This document shows positions 18,057 through 26,121 of a stretch of DNA of 64,000 nt, one piece after another. A program made the position numbers and the translations under genes. The stretch covers positions 1 to 64,000 of the forward strand of contig DATIXI010000063.1 in assembly GCA_035518635.1 (NCBI GenBank). Reading direction: 5' to 3'. The DNA comes from AC-32 sp035518635. Its GTDB lineage: Bacteria > Actinomycetota > Thermoleophilia > Gaiellales > Gaiellaceae. Position 1 is the stretch's first letter. Each line of letters begins with the position of its first letter. The notes below the pieces were generated by a model. It made no database searches, was not told where the DNA came from, and was given only the letters and a program-made list of their open reading frames with translations.

Positions 18057-19507
18057 TCGAACCCGCCGTAGCTCGCGGCCGCGAAGTTCGGCCGGAACGT
18101 GCTCGTGTCGCTGAAGAAGCTCGGCGGCAGCATCACGCCGTTCGCCGCCATCTTCTCGAGGAAGTGCGGCTTCAGGCCGGTGCTGTCGAGCGGGTTCAGC
18201 AGCTTGACCGGCTTGCCGGCATCGTCGCCGCCGTCCTCGTCGGGCGGGCGGGCGACGAAGATGTCCTGCAGCGTGATCACGTCGGACTCCATCCGCAGCA
18301 CCTCGGTGATGTGGGTGATGCGGCGGGAACCGTCCACGAGCCTGGCGATCTGGACGAGCAGGTCGAACGCGCTCGCGATCTGCTCGCGGATCGCGCGGTG
18401 GGGCAGCTCGACACCGGCGGTCAGCACCAGCGTCTCGAGCCTCGCCAGCGCGTCGCGCGGGGAGTTCGCGTGGATCGTGGTCAGCGAGCCCTCGTGGCCC
18501 GTGTTCATCGCCTGGAGCATGTCCAGGGTCTCCGGGCCGCGGACCTCGCCGACGATGATCCGGTCGGGGCGCATTCGGAGGGCGTTGCGGACGAGCTCGC
18601 GGATCCGGACCTCGCCCTCGCCTTCGATGTTCGGTGGGCGGGCCTCCAGCGTGATCACGTGCGACTGCTGCAGCTGGAGCTCGGCCGCGTCCTCGATCGT
18701 GACGATGCGCTCGTCGTCGGGGACGAAGGCCGAAAGGGCGTTCAGCGTCGTCGTCTTACCGGTGCCGGTTCCGCCCGAGATCAGCATGTTGAGCTTCCCG
18801 CGGACGCACGCCGAGAGGAACTGCGCGGCCTCGGGGGTCGTCGTCCCGAACGAGATCAGGTCGTCGATCGTGTACGGGTCGCGCGAGAACTTCCGGATCG
18901 TGAGCGTCGGCCCGCGCAGCGAGAGCGGCGGGATGATCGCGTTGACGCGGCTGCCGTCGGGGAGGCGGGCGTCCACCATCGGCGACGCCTCGTCCACGCG
19001 TCGGCCGATCTGCGAGACGATCTTGTCGATGATCCGGAGCAGGTGGGCGTTGTCGACGAACGTCGCCTCGGACACCTCGATCTTGCCCTTGCGCTCGACG
19101 TAGACCCGGTCGTAGTTGTTGACCATTACCTCCGTGACCGAGTCGTCGCGGAGGAGTGGCTCGAGCGGCCCATAGCCGAGGATGTCGTCGGTCAGCTCGC
19201 GCGTGACCTGACGGCGCTCCTCGCGGGTCAGCGGGGTGCGGTCGAGGGCGAGCTGCTCGGTGACGACGCGGAGCACCTTCTCCGCGATGTCGTCGTCGCT
19301 GGCCCCGTCCTGGCCCTTGCCGGCCGAGAAGAGCTGCGGCCCGAGCTTCGCGATGCACGCGTGGTGGATCCGGGTCTTGAGCTCCGCGTACGGATCGGGC
19401 TTCTTCTCGTTGACCTCGACCTGCTGGCCGCCGAGCGCGTCGAGCGCGTCCGGGCTTCCGCCGTTGATCGAGCCGGTCTGCTTGTTGAGTCGGTCGTGGA
19501 GGCCCAT
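18053..19507 (-). CDS. tadA: Tad pilus assembly ATPase TadA/CpaF
   Basis: 484 residues, the usual length. Motifs: an N-terminal helical domain, Walker A ISGGTGTGKTTTLNALS, the Asp box (VTIEDAAELQLQ), Walker B region PDRIIVGEVRGPETLDMLQAMNTGHEGSLTTIHANS and the His box. It is the secretion hexamer that powers Flp pilin assembly. The ATG at 19507 is 2 bases after the tadZ stop codon, which fixes the start. Codons upstream in the same frame overlap tadZ and are ignored. Confidence 0.94.
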   Translation of the reverse strand: MGLHDRLNKQTGSINGGSPDALDALGGQQVEVNEKKPDPYAELKTRIHHACIAKLGPQLFSAGKGQDGASDDDIAEKVLRVVTEQLALDRTPLTREERRQVTRELTDDILGYGPLEPLLRDDSVTEVMVNNYDRVYVERKGKIEVSEATFVDNAHLLRIIDKIVSQIGRRVDEASPMVDARLPDGSRVNAIIPPLSLRGPTLTIRKFSRDPYTIDDLISFGTTTPEAAQFLSACVRGKLNMLISGGTGTGKTTTLNALSAFVPDDERIVTIEDAAELQLQQSHVITLEARPPNIEGEGEVRIRELVRNALRMRPDRIIVGEVRGPETLDMLQAMNTGHEGSLTTIHANSPRDALARLETLVLTAGVELPHRAIREQIASAFDLLVQIARLVDGSRRITHITEVLRMESDVITLQDIFVARPPDEDGGDDAGKPVKLLNPLDSTGLKPHFLEKMAANGVMLPPSFFSDTSTFRPNFAAASYGGFE

Positions 19508-19509
19508 CG

Positions 19510-20715
19510 TCAGCTCCTCGAGAGCGTCGCCAGGAAGCTCTTCTTCTGCTTCGCAGCTGCCTGGGCGGCGACGAGCTGCTTGGCCATCGCGCGGACGGCG
19601 CGCGAGAAGTCGGCCTTCGAGTCCGAGAGCACCGCCGGGTTGCCCCTGTTGACCGACACCGGGACGATGCGGTCGCTCGGGATCTCGTACGAGATCTCGC
19701 GCTCGAGCGCCGCCTCGACCTCCTTCGGCTTCATCCCGACCTTGGAGTTCGCCCGGTTGAGGACGAGCTTGACGCGGTCGGGCGGGAAGGAGAGCAGCTC
19801 CAGCGTCTGCAGGCTGAGCCGGACGTTCTTCAGTGTCGGCACGTCCAGCCCGCACAGGAGCAGGAGCTCGTCGGTGCGGTCGAGGGTGGCCAGCATCGGC
19901 CCGTGGAAGAACGGCGAGGTGTCGACGACGATCACGTCGTACGACTCGCGCGCGACCTCCAGCAGCCGGGCCAGCTTTGCCTCGGTCACGAGCTCGGCGT
20001 CCTCGGGGCGAAGCGGCGCCGGCAGCACGTCCAGCCCGGAGGCGTGACGCGTCGTGTAGCCGGCGAGCTTCTCCGAGTCGAGCTCGCCCGGAGCGGTGAC
20101 GAGGTCGTAGATCGTCTTGTCCGGCTCGATCCCCAGCATGATCGCGGCGTCGCCGAACTGGAGATCGAGGTCGAGCAGCAGCGCTCGCTTGCCCCAGTGC
20201 TTCGCGAGCGAGGTGCCGAGGTTGGTCGCGGTGACGGTCTTGCCGGTCCCGCCCTTGGGCGAGAACACGGTCACGAGCCGGCCGTGCCTGCGCTGCGGGC
20301 CGCTGAGGCGCTTGCCCGCGTGGCCGGCCTTCCGGATCGCGAAGACGACGTTGTCGGTCAGCTGCGGCAGCAGCAGGACGTCGGCGACGTCGTGCTCGAG
20401 TGCCTCCTCGAGCAGCGCCGGGGAGCCGTTCGAGGCGAGCAGGATCAGCGGGGCCCGCGAGTGCTCGCGGATCGCCGCGATCTCGTTCACCGGCAGGGTC
20501 GCCGAGCGGGTCGCGTGCAACACGACCTGCAGGTGGCCGCCGGTCAGCGTCGAGGCGCCCTCGGCCACCGAGGCGGAGGAGCCGACGAGCTCGACCTCGG
20601 GATGGTTGGCAAGTGCCTCCCGGAGGTCCGGCAGCCCGTCACAGTCGCCCGTGACGTAGATGCGGGCCCGCTCGCGCGTCGTGGTCTGGATCTCGGTCTG
20701 TGTCTCGTCAGGCAT
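19510..20715 (-). CDS. tadZ: Pilus localisation ATPase TadZ/CpaE (ParA/MinD family)
   Basis: About 401 residues. An N-terminal response-regulator-like domain (residues about 15-130, without a convincing phospho-Asp) precedes a ParA/MinD ATPase with the deviant Walker A FSPKGGTGKTVTATNLG and Walker A' LLLDLDLQFGDAA. CpaE/TadZ proteins position the Tad machine in the cell. Start and preceding stop overlap as TGATG. The tail (AKQLVAAQAAAKQKKSFLATLSRS) is amphipathic and may contact the membrane, as in MinD-like proteins. Confidence 0.9.
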   Translation of the reverse strand: MPDETQTEIQTTTRERARIYVTGDCDGLPDLREALANHPEVELVGSSASVAEGASTLTGGHLQVVLHATRSATLPVNEIAAIREHSRAPLILLASNGSPALLEEALEHDVADVLLLPQLTDNVVFAIRKAGHAGKRLSGPQRRHGRLVTVFSPKGGTGKTVTATNLGTSLAKHWGKRALLLDLDLQFGDAAIMLGIEPDKTIYDLVTAPGELDSEKLAGYTTRHASGLDVLPAPLRPEDAELVTEAKLARLLEVARESYDVIVVDTSPFFHGPMLATLDRTDELLLLCGLDVPTLKNVRLSLQTLELLSFPPDRVKLVLNRANSKVGMKPKEVEAALEREISYEIPSDRIVPVSVNRGNPAVLSDSKADFSRAVRAMAKQLVAAQAAAKQKKSFLATLSRS

Positions 20716-21506
20716 CACTGGCCTACCTTCAGGGCGGCGGCCAGCTGGCCCTTGGCGCTCAGGCCATCTTTCAGGATGGAATTGAGCGACGTGATGCTCT
20801 CGGGGCTGTCGGCCGAGTGGAGGACGGGCCGTAGCGCGAGCGACCAGTTGACTCCGTTCGAGCCGCTGGCCACGGTCGTGGTGAAGTTCAGCTTCTGGGC
20901 CTGCCGGTCGGTGACGGCGAGCATCACCGAGAAGTTGTTCTGCAGGTTGTTCGTCAGCTTGCTGCCGGCAGCCGGAGCCGCCGGTGCGGTGAGCACCTTG
21001 AGATTGCGGAGGACGACCCGGGTCACGTGGATCGAGTCCGGCGAGTTGCCGTCCGGGTAGAGGAAGGTCGCGACGAGGTCGACGTGGTCGCCGTCGACGA
21101 GCGTGCCGGCGAGTGTCTGCTGCGCGTCTCCCTGGATCTGCAGGGCGCGCGTCGTGCCCTTGAGGTCTGCGCGGACGCCGTTCTCGGCGACGGGGTTGAA
21201 CCGGCGGGTCGTGACCTGCTCGCCCTGGAGCGTCTCCTGGGTGGCGACGAGGCTGGCGATCTGGTCCGGGTTGGAGATCGCGCCCGGCACGACGCTGCGG
21301 CGCGGGACGTCGACCTTGCTCAGCATGTGCGCCGCGTCGGCGCCGCTGGTTCCTTCGGGGATGTCCTCCTTGGCAACGAGCACCGTGACGTGGTCCTCGC
21401 TCCGCTGGACGTGCCGCTTGTAGCTCGTCACGTAGAAGCTCGTGAGGAGTGCGGCCACGGCCGCGAGGGCGACCGCGATCATGATGTTTCTCGCTCGATA
21501 TGCCAT
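20715..21506 (-). CDS. cpaB: Flp pilus assembly protein CpaB/RcpC
   Basis: 263 residues. One N-terminal membrane helix (NIMIAVALAAVAALLTSFYV), then a SAF domain (about 40-110: VTVLVAKEDIPEGT...LSKVDVP...VVPGAI...GEQVTTRRF) and an RcpC-type C-terminal domain. CpaB/RcpC is an extracytoplasmic subunit that supports the pilus channel or its regulation. It precedes tadZ with overlapping stop and start codons and follows tadE after 77 bases in which I see no gene. Confidence 0.9.
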   Translation of the reverse strand: MAYRARNIMIAVALAAVAALLTSFYVTSYKRHVQRSEDHVTVLVAKEDIPEGTSGADAAHMLSKVDVPRRSVVPGAISNPDQIASLVATQETLQGEQVTTRRFNPVAENGVRADLKGTTRALQIQGDAQQTLAGTLVDGDHVDLVATFLYPDGNSPDSIHVTRVVLRNLKVLTAPAAPAAGSKLTNNLQNNFSVMLAVTDRQAQKLNFTTTVASGSNGVNWSLALRPVLHSADSPESITSLNSILKDGLSAKGQLAAALKVGQ

Positions 21507-21583
21507 GGCTCCGTTTCTTTCTCGGTTTGTCGGTCGGTTTGCGTGCTGGCTTTACAAATCTCTCGGCGCCGTAGTCGGCTGCC

Positions 21584-21985
21584 TCACTCCACCCTTTCCG
21601 TGGTCGTGCTGGTCAGCACTCCCGTCTTGACGGCCACGCCGAACAAGTTGATCGAGTACGGGTAGGAGGCGCTCACGCGGACGTCGGACCCGGCGAGCCA
21701 CGTCGAGCTCACTGCGACACTGAGGTTGGCCTGATTGAGGTCGGCTGCGGAGGAGCGGACGGCGCTGACGGTTGTGCCCGTCGGATCGGTCGCCTGCCGC
21801 GAGACCGCGCCCTTGCGTGCGCCGGCTCGGGTCGCGTCAGTCAACGTGACGTAGTTGTTGAAGACGATTCCGAACTGGATCACCGCAAACAGCAGGAGAA
21901 CGAGGATCGGCAGGGCGAGCGCGAATTCGGTCAGCGACTGGCCCTTTTCGGGTCTGAACTGGATTTTGCGGCGGATATCTGTCAC
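21584..21985 (-). CDS. tadE: TadE-like pseudopilin
   Basis: 133 residues. The prepilin-like N-terminus reads EKGQSLTEFALALPILVLLLFAVIQFGIVFNNYV: a short basic leader, a Gly-Gln junction with Glu at +5 and one hydrophobic helix, the TadE/TadG class signature. The C-terminal 80 residues are beta-rich and extracytoplasmic. Start is a GTG at 21985. It should be cut by a Tad prepilin peptidase, which is not encoded in this window. Confidence 0.9.
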   Translation of the reverse strand: MTDIRRKIQFRPEKGQSLTEFALALPILVLLLFAVIQFGIVFNNYVTLTDATRAGARKGAVSRQATDPTGTTVSAVRSSAADLNQANLSVAVSSTWLAGSDVRVSASYPYSINLFGVAVKTGVLTSTTTERVE

Positions 21986-22017
21986 GGGTGAGACTTTCCT
22001 GAGGCTTCGAAGGGAGT

Positions 22018-22041
22018 GGGCCCCTTCCGGAGAAGGGGCCC
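22018..22041 (-). terminator. Strong hairpin between flp and tadE
   Basis: GGGCCCCTTC and GAAGGGGCCC form a perfect 10-bp stem around a CGGA loop, 23 bases after the pilin stop codon. No U tract follows on the minus strand. It could be a partial terminator or a 3' stabiliser that lets the pilin mRNA accumulate above the assembly genes. Confidence 0.6.
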
Positions 22042-22063
22042 CTTTCCGGAGAAACTCACCTGC

Positions 22064-22249
22064 CTAGGGCAGGATGTTGGCGACGCTCTCGATCGCGTTC
22101 CGAACGTTGTCGGAGAGGAGCGTGATCGCTCCGATCACGGCCAGAGTGATGACTGCGAGCACGACTCCGTACTCCGCCATCGTCTGCCCCTCCTCGCGCC
22201 GGCGCAGCGAATCGGCGGCGACCTGCACGAAGGTGAAGAGCTTCAGCAT
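22064..22249 (-). CDS. flp: Flp/Fap-type major pilin
   Basis: 61 residues. Leader to REEG, cleavage before QTMAEYGVVL with Glu at +5, then a hydrophobic helix (VVLAVITLAVIGAITLL) and a short tail (SDNVRNAIESVANILP). This is the compact Flp pilin of Tad systems. The ATG at 22249 has GGAGGTGA 7 bases upstream. It is first in the minus-strand pilus operon, with the hairpin at 22018 immediately after it. Confidence 0.92.
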   Translation of the reverse strand: MLKLFTFVQVAADSLRRREEGQTMAEYGVVLAVITLAVIGAITLLSDNVRNAIESVANILP

Positions 22250-22623
22250 CTGGTTCACCTCCCTTCTCACTTCGTCGCGCACGCCAGCGCGTGCTGCCTG
22301 CCCACGGGAAAGGTCCGGGGATGTCGTCGTAGCCCTGTGAGAAGCCGGTTGATCCTTCGGGCGATTCGTTTGGTCACGCCGAGACACCTCCAGATTGCAA
22401 TCGGCGTGGCCGCGCCGCCTAAAAGGCTTAGATGCGGCGATCATCGGTTCTGTTCGACCGCCCGACCCATCCCTCGAATTGGTGATTTGCGGGTGGCATC
22501 CCTCGATCGGGGGAAAGCCCCTCGTCCGGAGGGTCGATATCGCTCCCGTTCGCGCAGATCAGCGAACTTCGAGCTCGCGCCGATGTGGCGGCCTTCGGCG
22601 CCCGACCAAACGGGAGCAAGGCA
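22250..22623. other. Divergent control region between flp and the hydrolase gene
   Basis: 374 bases with no convincing gene. CACGCCGA and TCGGCGTG form an 8-bp inverted repeat with an 18-base spacer near 22375-22408. On the side of the hydrolase gene there are repeated CCCTCG units near 22471 and 22501 and the inverted repeat CCCTC-GTCCG-GAGGG at 22520-22534. A structured 5' leader for the hydrolase gene is possible, but I cannot match it to a riboswitch. Confidence 0.4.
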
Positions 22624-24045
22624 ATGCCACGCAACTCTCTGACCAGGCGACTAGTTCGCCACCTCTTCCTCGTCTCGCTGGCGGGCTGCTTCCTGGCCGT
22701 GTTCAGCCGGGGCTGGGACGAATGGGACGGAGGGAAGGACCCGGATTCCCAGCCGCTGCCTGCGCCGAAGCCGACACCCCAGTCCGCGCAGCCCGCGCGC
22801 AAGGGCAAGGCCCGGCGTTTCGCAATGGCCTTCTCCTTCTGCGCCCTCTTCTTCGCGGGCCTCGCCTTCTCGGCGGGCGCCGGCAACCAGGTGCGTGAGT
22901 TCCTGGGCGACAACAGCACCGCGGTCGCCCAGAGCGAGGACACCACGGCGACGACGACCACCGGCGCCGAGACGGACACGACGGCCACGACGACAACGGG
23001 AACAGACCAGGCAGCTCCGGCACCCGCTCCGGCCGCTCAGCCGACCCAGCTCCAGAGCCACGTCAACGTGACGCCGGCCAAGCCGGCGCTCCTCTCCGCG
23101 CGGCCGATGACCGACCGCGGATCGACGAAGACGCTGCGCGCGGTTCAGGCCAGCACGAAGCAGTCGACCGTCAAGCAGGGGGCCGGCAAGCGCTCCCGCG
23201 GGTCGGCGCCCAAGAAGCAGCGCCAGAAGCTGCACAAGCTCAAGAAGGCACAGCCGCTCGACGCCGAGGGCAGCCTTCCGGGCGCGACCGTCTGGCTCTA
23301 CCAGCAGGCGCCCGACCCGACTCCGCCCGCCGCACGCCTCCGCCTCCGCTTCGCGCGCGAGCTGGTCGCGTACTCACGGCAGGCGCACGTCGACTGGGCT
23401 CTCGTCCTCGCCGTGCTCCGCTCGGGCGGTCACAGCGGACGCGTCCCCGCCACGAGCACCGAGCTGCGCAACGTCGCGCTGAAGCTCGGCACGTTCGGCG
23501 GGCGCGCCAACGGCTGGGCCGCGGCGCTCTCGTACTCGAGCGACACCGGGTTCGCCGACCACACCGTGGCCCTGCGCCACTACTACCGCGCGGTCGGGCT
23601 CGCGAGTCTCGTCTACGGGCTGCGTTCGCAGAAGCGCGATCTCGAGGATCGGATCCTGCACAACGACAAGATCGAGATCTATCCCGGCGGGCGCCAGGAC
23701 ATCGAGAACCACAAGGTCGACGTCCGCGTCCTCGCCGTGATCCTGTACCTCAAGCAGACCTTCCACGAGGTCACGGTCTCCTGCTTGATCAGCGGACACC
23801 GGCTGTACGCCCGGCCCGGAGTGGTCTCGGCGCACATCTACGGCCGCGCGGTCGACATCGCGGCGCTCGGCGGCGTGCCGATCTTCGGGCACCAGGAGCC
23901 GGGCGGCGTGACCGAGCAGGCCGTCCGCGCCCTCCTGATGCTCCCCGGGCGGATGCTGCCGGCGCAGATCATCTCGCTGCTCGGGCTCGGCGGGCCTTCC
24001 TTCCCGCTGGCCAACCACTACGACCACATCCACGTGGGGTACTAG
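22624..24045 (+). CDS. Putative envelope peptidase (M15/LAS-like) facing the Tad locus
   Basis: 473 residues. A first hydrophobic stretch (LFLVSLAGCFLAVF) and a second (AMAFSFCALFFAGLAFSAG) flank a Pro-rich segment; then comes a Thr/Ala-rich linker with TTTTTG repeats and a basic stretch to about 200. Residues 230-340 are helical, somewhat like a transglycosylase domain. The last 80 residues hold SAHIYGRAVDIAAL and, at the end, NHYDHIHVGY: the HxxGxAxD plus HxH zinc-ligand pattern of M15/LAS peptidoglycan peptidases. It may open the wall for pilus passage. ATG at 22624 is preferred for its GGGAGC site; GTG at 22585 is the alternative. Confidence 0.72.
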   Translation: MPRNSLTRRLVRHLFLVSLAGCFLAVFSRGWDEWDGGKDPDSQPLPAPKPTPQSAQPARKGKARRFAMAFSFCALFFAGLAFSAGAGNQVREFLGDNSTAVAQSEDTTATTTTGAETDTTATTTTGTDQAAPAPAPAAQPTQLQSHVNVTPAKPALLSARPMTDRGSTKTLRAVQASTKQSTVKQGAGKRSRGSAPKKQRQKLHKLKKAQPLDAEGSLPGATVWLYQQAPDPTPPAARLRLRFARELVAYSRQAHVDWALVLAVLRSGGHSGRVPATSTELRNVALKLGTFGGRANGWAAALSYSSDTGFADHTVALRHYYRAVGLASLVYGLRSQKRDLEDRILHNDKIEIYPGGRQDIENHKVDVRVLAVILYLKQTFHEVTVSCLISGHRLYARPGVVSAHIYGRAVDIAALGGVPIFGHQEPGGVTEQAVRALLMLPGRMLPAQIISLLGLGGPSFPLANHYDHIHVGY

Positions 24046-24416
24046 TGCCCGACCTCCCGGAGTTCGCGCTGGCGAGCGACGACGGAACCGTCGTCTGCGA
24101 ACGGTGTCTCCTCGCGGAGACGCCGTTCGCGCGCCTGCGCGGTCTTCTTGGCAGGCGCGGCCTGCCGGCCGGAGAGGGCTTGCTCCTCCGGCCGGCGGCC
24201 TCGATCCACACCGCGTTCATGCGCTTCGCGATCGACGCGGTCTTCCTGGATCGCGGCGACCGCGTGCTCAAGGTCTCCCCTGCGATGGAGCCCTGGCGCG
24301 TCTCGTCGTGCCGCAAGGCGCGCGCGGTGCTCGAGCTCCCGGCCGGCGAGGCGACGCGCAGGGGCCTGCGCCCCGGGATGTCGCTGACGCGCATCTGGCC
24401 GAAGCCGGCCGTCTGA
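24045..24416 (+). CDS. DUF192 family protein
   Basis: 123 residues. The DUF192 core is plain: ETPFARLRGLLGR, EGLLLRPAASIHTAFMRFAIDAVFLD, VLKV..MEPWR and ARAVLELPAGEATRRGLRPGMSL. Members are small beta-rich proteins of unknown function, often exported; here no signal peptide is visible. The GTG start overlaps the stop of the putative peptidase gene (TAGTG), so the two are translationally coupled and may act together in the envelope. Confidence 0.9.
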   Translation: MPDLPEFALASDDGTVVCERCLLAETPFARLRGLLGRRGLPAGEGLLLRPAASIHTAFMRFAIDAVFLDRGDRVLKVSPAMEPWRVSSCRKARAVLELPAGEATRRGLRPGMSLTRIWPKPAV

Positions 24417-24440
24417 GCCTCCGCCGACCGAGCCCCTCCA

Positions 24441-24457
24441 AGTAACAGTCTGTTACT
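24441..24457. promoter_or_regulatory. Operator palindrome, site A (hopanoid operon)
   Basis: AGTAACAGTCTGTTACT: two perfect 8-bp arms around one base. It lies 6 bases before the TTG of hpnC, and TACTAA at its right edge could serve as the -10 element, so a bound repressor would cover the promoter of the hopanoid operon. The same palindrome recurs at 32041, 33706 and 51160. Confidence 0.7.
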
Positions 24458-24463
24458 AAGTGT

Positions 24464-25303
24464 TTGACGGCGCGGGTGGCTGCGCGCCAAGGTTTCGGCG
24501 TGGATCCCGCCTCGGTCAGCGCGGTGGCAGCGCGGGCGCGCACGGAGAACTTCCCCGTCGCCTCGCTCCTCTTCCCGCGCGCGGTGAGGCCGCACCTGCG
24601 CGCGATCTACGGCTTCGCGCGCCTCGTCGACATCCTCGGCGACGAGATCGAGGAGCGTGACCGGCTCGCGGCGCTGAACGAGCTCGAGCGTGAGGTCGAT
24701 GCCTGCTACGAGGGCGAGCCGGAGTGGGCGGTGATGCGCGAGCTGCAGCCGACGATCCGGGCCTGCGGCCTCCCTCGCGAGCCGTTCGAGCGCCTGATCG
24801 ATGCGAACCGGATGGACCAGCGGATCTCGGAATACGAGACCTGGGCCGACCTGAAGGGCTACTGCATACACTCGGCCGACCCGGTCGGACGGCTCGTGCT
24901 CGGCGTGCTCGGCCGGGCGGAGCCCGAGCTGGTCGCGCTTTCCGACGATGTCTGCACCGGCCTCCAGCTCGTGAACTTCCTCCAGGACGTCCCGCGCGAC
25001 CTCGCCCTCGGGCGCGTCTACCTGCCGGCCGAGGACCGGCGCGGCTTCGGCGTCACGGAGCTGGACGAGCCGAACGAGCCGCTCCGGCGGCTGCTCGTCT
25101 TCGAGGCGGAGCGGGCGCGCGGGCTGCTGGCCTCGGGTGAGGACCTGCGACGCGGGCTCGGCGGGCGGAACGGGCTGGCCGTGGCGGTCTTCGCCCGCGG
25201 CGGGCTGGCGGCGCTCGAGGCTCTCGAGCGCGCCGACTGGGACATCTTCAACGGGAGGCCGCGTCCCTCGCGCGCCCGGCTGGCGCTGGCGGCGATCAGG
25301 TGA
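24464..25303 (+). CDS. hpnC: Hopanoid biosynthesis squalene synthase HpnC
   Basis: 279 residues of the squalene/phytoene synthase fold. The first aspartate-rich region is LVDILGDEIEE and the second is CTGLQLVNFLQDVPRDLALGRVYLP. HpnC converts hydroxysqualene to squalene precursor steps together with HpnD and HpnE in the three-enzyme bacterial squalene route. The reading frame opens with TTG at 24464, only 6 bases after the palindrome; GTG codons at 24476 or 24500 are plausible alternatives. The gene ends in a GTGA overlap with hpnD. Confidence 0.9.
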   Translation: MTARVAARQGFGVDPASVSAVAARARTENFPVASLLFPRAVRPHLRAIYGFARLVDILGDEIEERDRLAALNELEREVDACYEGEPEWAVMRELQPTIRACGLPREPFERLIDANRMDQRISEYETWADLKGYCIHSADPVGRLVLGVLGRAEPELVALSDDVCTGLQLVNFLQDVPRDLALGRVYLPAEDRRGFGVTELDEPNEPLRRLLVFEAERARGLLASGEDLRRGLGGRNGLAVAVFARGGLAALEALERADWDIFNGRPRPSRARLALAAIR

Positions 25304-26121
25304 ACGTCGACGCCGCCTACGCCGAGGTCGAGCGGACGACCCGCCGCGAGGCGCGCAACTTCGCCTACGGGATCATGGTGCTGCCCCGACCGAAGCGCCG
25401 GGCGATCGCCGCGATCTACGCGTTCGCGCGCCGTGTGGACGACGTCGCGGACGGCCGGCTCCCGGACGACGAGAAGCGCACGCACCTGGAGGAGCTGCAG
25501 CGGGCGCTGGAGTCACCGCCCGAGAACGACGCGGCGTTCGTCGCCCTCGCGGACGCGCGCTCGCGCTACCCGATCCCGGACCGAGCGCTCCACGACCTCG
25601 TCGAAGGAGGTCTCCAGGACACCGGACAGAGCCGCTACGCCGGGTTCGAGGACCTGCTCGGCTACTGCAGGCGCGTCGCGGGCGCCGTCGGCGTCGCGTG
25701 CGTCGCCGTGTACGGCTCGGACGATGTCGAGCGGGCGGAGACGCTAGGCGTGGCGCTCCAGCTGATCAACATCATCCGTGACGTGCGGGAGGACTGGGGG
25801 CTCGGCCGCGTCTACCTGCCGCAGGACGAGCTCGACGTGTACGGCGTCTCCGAGGACGACATCGCGGCCGGGCGCGTCACGCCAGAGTGGCGCGCCCTGC
25901 TCGGTTTCCAGGCGGCACGCGCCCGCGCCTACCTCGAGGACGGGCTCCTCCTTCGCGCCTCGCTCGACGGGCGCAGCGCGGCCTGCGTCAGTACCTTCGC
26001 GGGCCTGTACCGTGCAACACTTGATCGCATCGAGGCTCGCGGATTCGACGTGTTCGACGGCTCGCTCCGGCTCTCGCCGCTGACGAAGCTGCGCATCGTG
26101 GGGGCCGGGCTTCTGCGATGA
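25300..26121 (+). CDS. hpnD: Presqualene diphosphate synthase HpnD
   Basis: 273 residues. Two Asp-rich motifs are seen: ARRVDDVADG and LINIIRDVREDWGLGRVYLPQDEL. HpnD condenses two farnesyl diphosphates to presqualene diphosphate. The typical N-terminus RREARNFAYGIMVLPRPKRRAI is conserved. Start GTG overlaps the hpnC stop (GTGA) and its stop overlaps the hpnE start (ATGA). No farnesyl diphosphate synthase gene is present in the cluster. Confidence 0.93.
   Translation: MNVDAAYAEVERTTRREARNFAYGIMVLPRPKRRAIAAIYAFARRVDDVADGRLPDDEKRTHLEELQRALESPPENDAAFVALADARSRYPIPDRALHDLVEGGLQDTGQSRYAGFEDLLGYCRRVAGAVGVACVAVYGSDDVERAETLGVALQLINIIRDVREDWGLGRVYLPQDELDVYGVSEDDIAAGRVTPEWRALLGFQAARARAYLEDGLLLRASLDGRSAACVSTFAGLYRATLDRIEARGFDVFDGSLRLSPLTKLRIVGAGLLR

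Noticed and set aside
15156..18071. 971-codon + strand frame
   Set aside because: Antisense to tadC and VWA-tadB, whose motifs are clear; low-complexity Arg/Glu/Asp composition.
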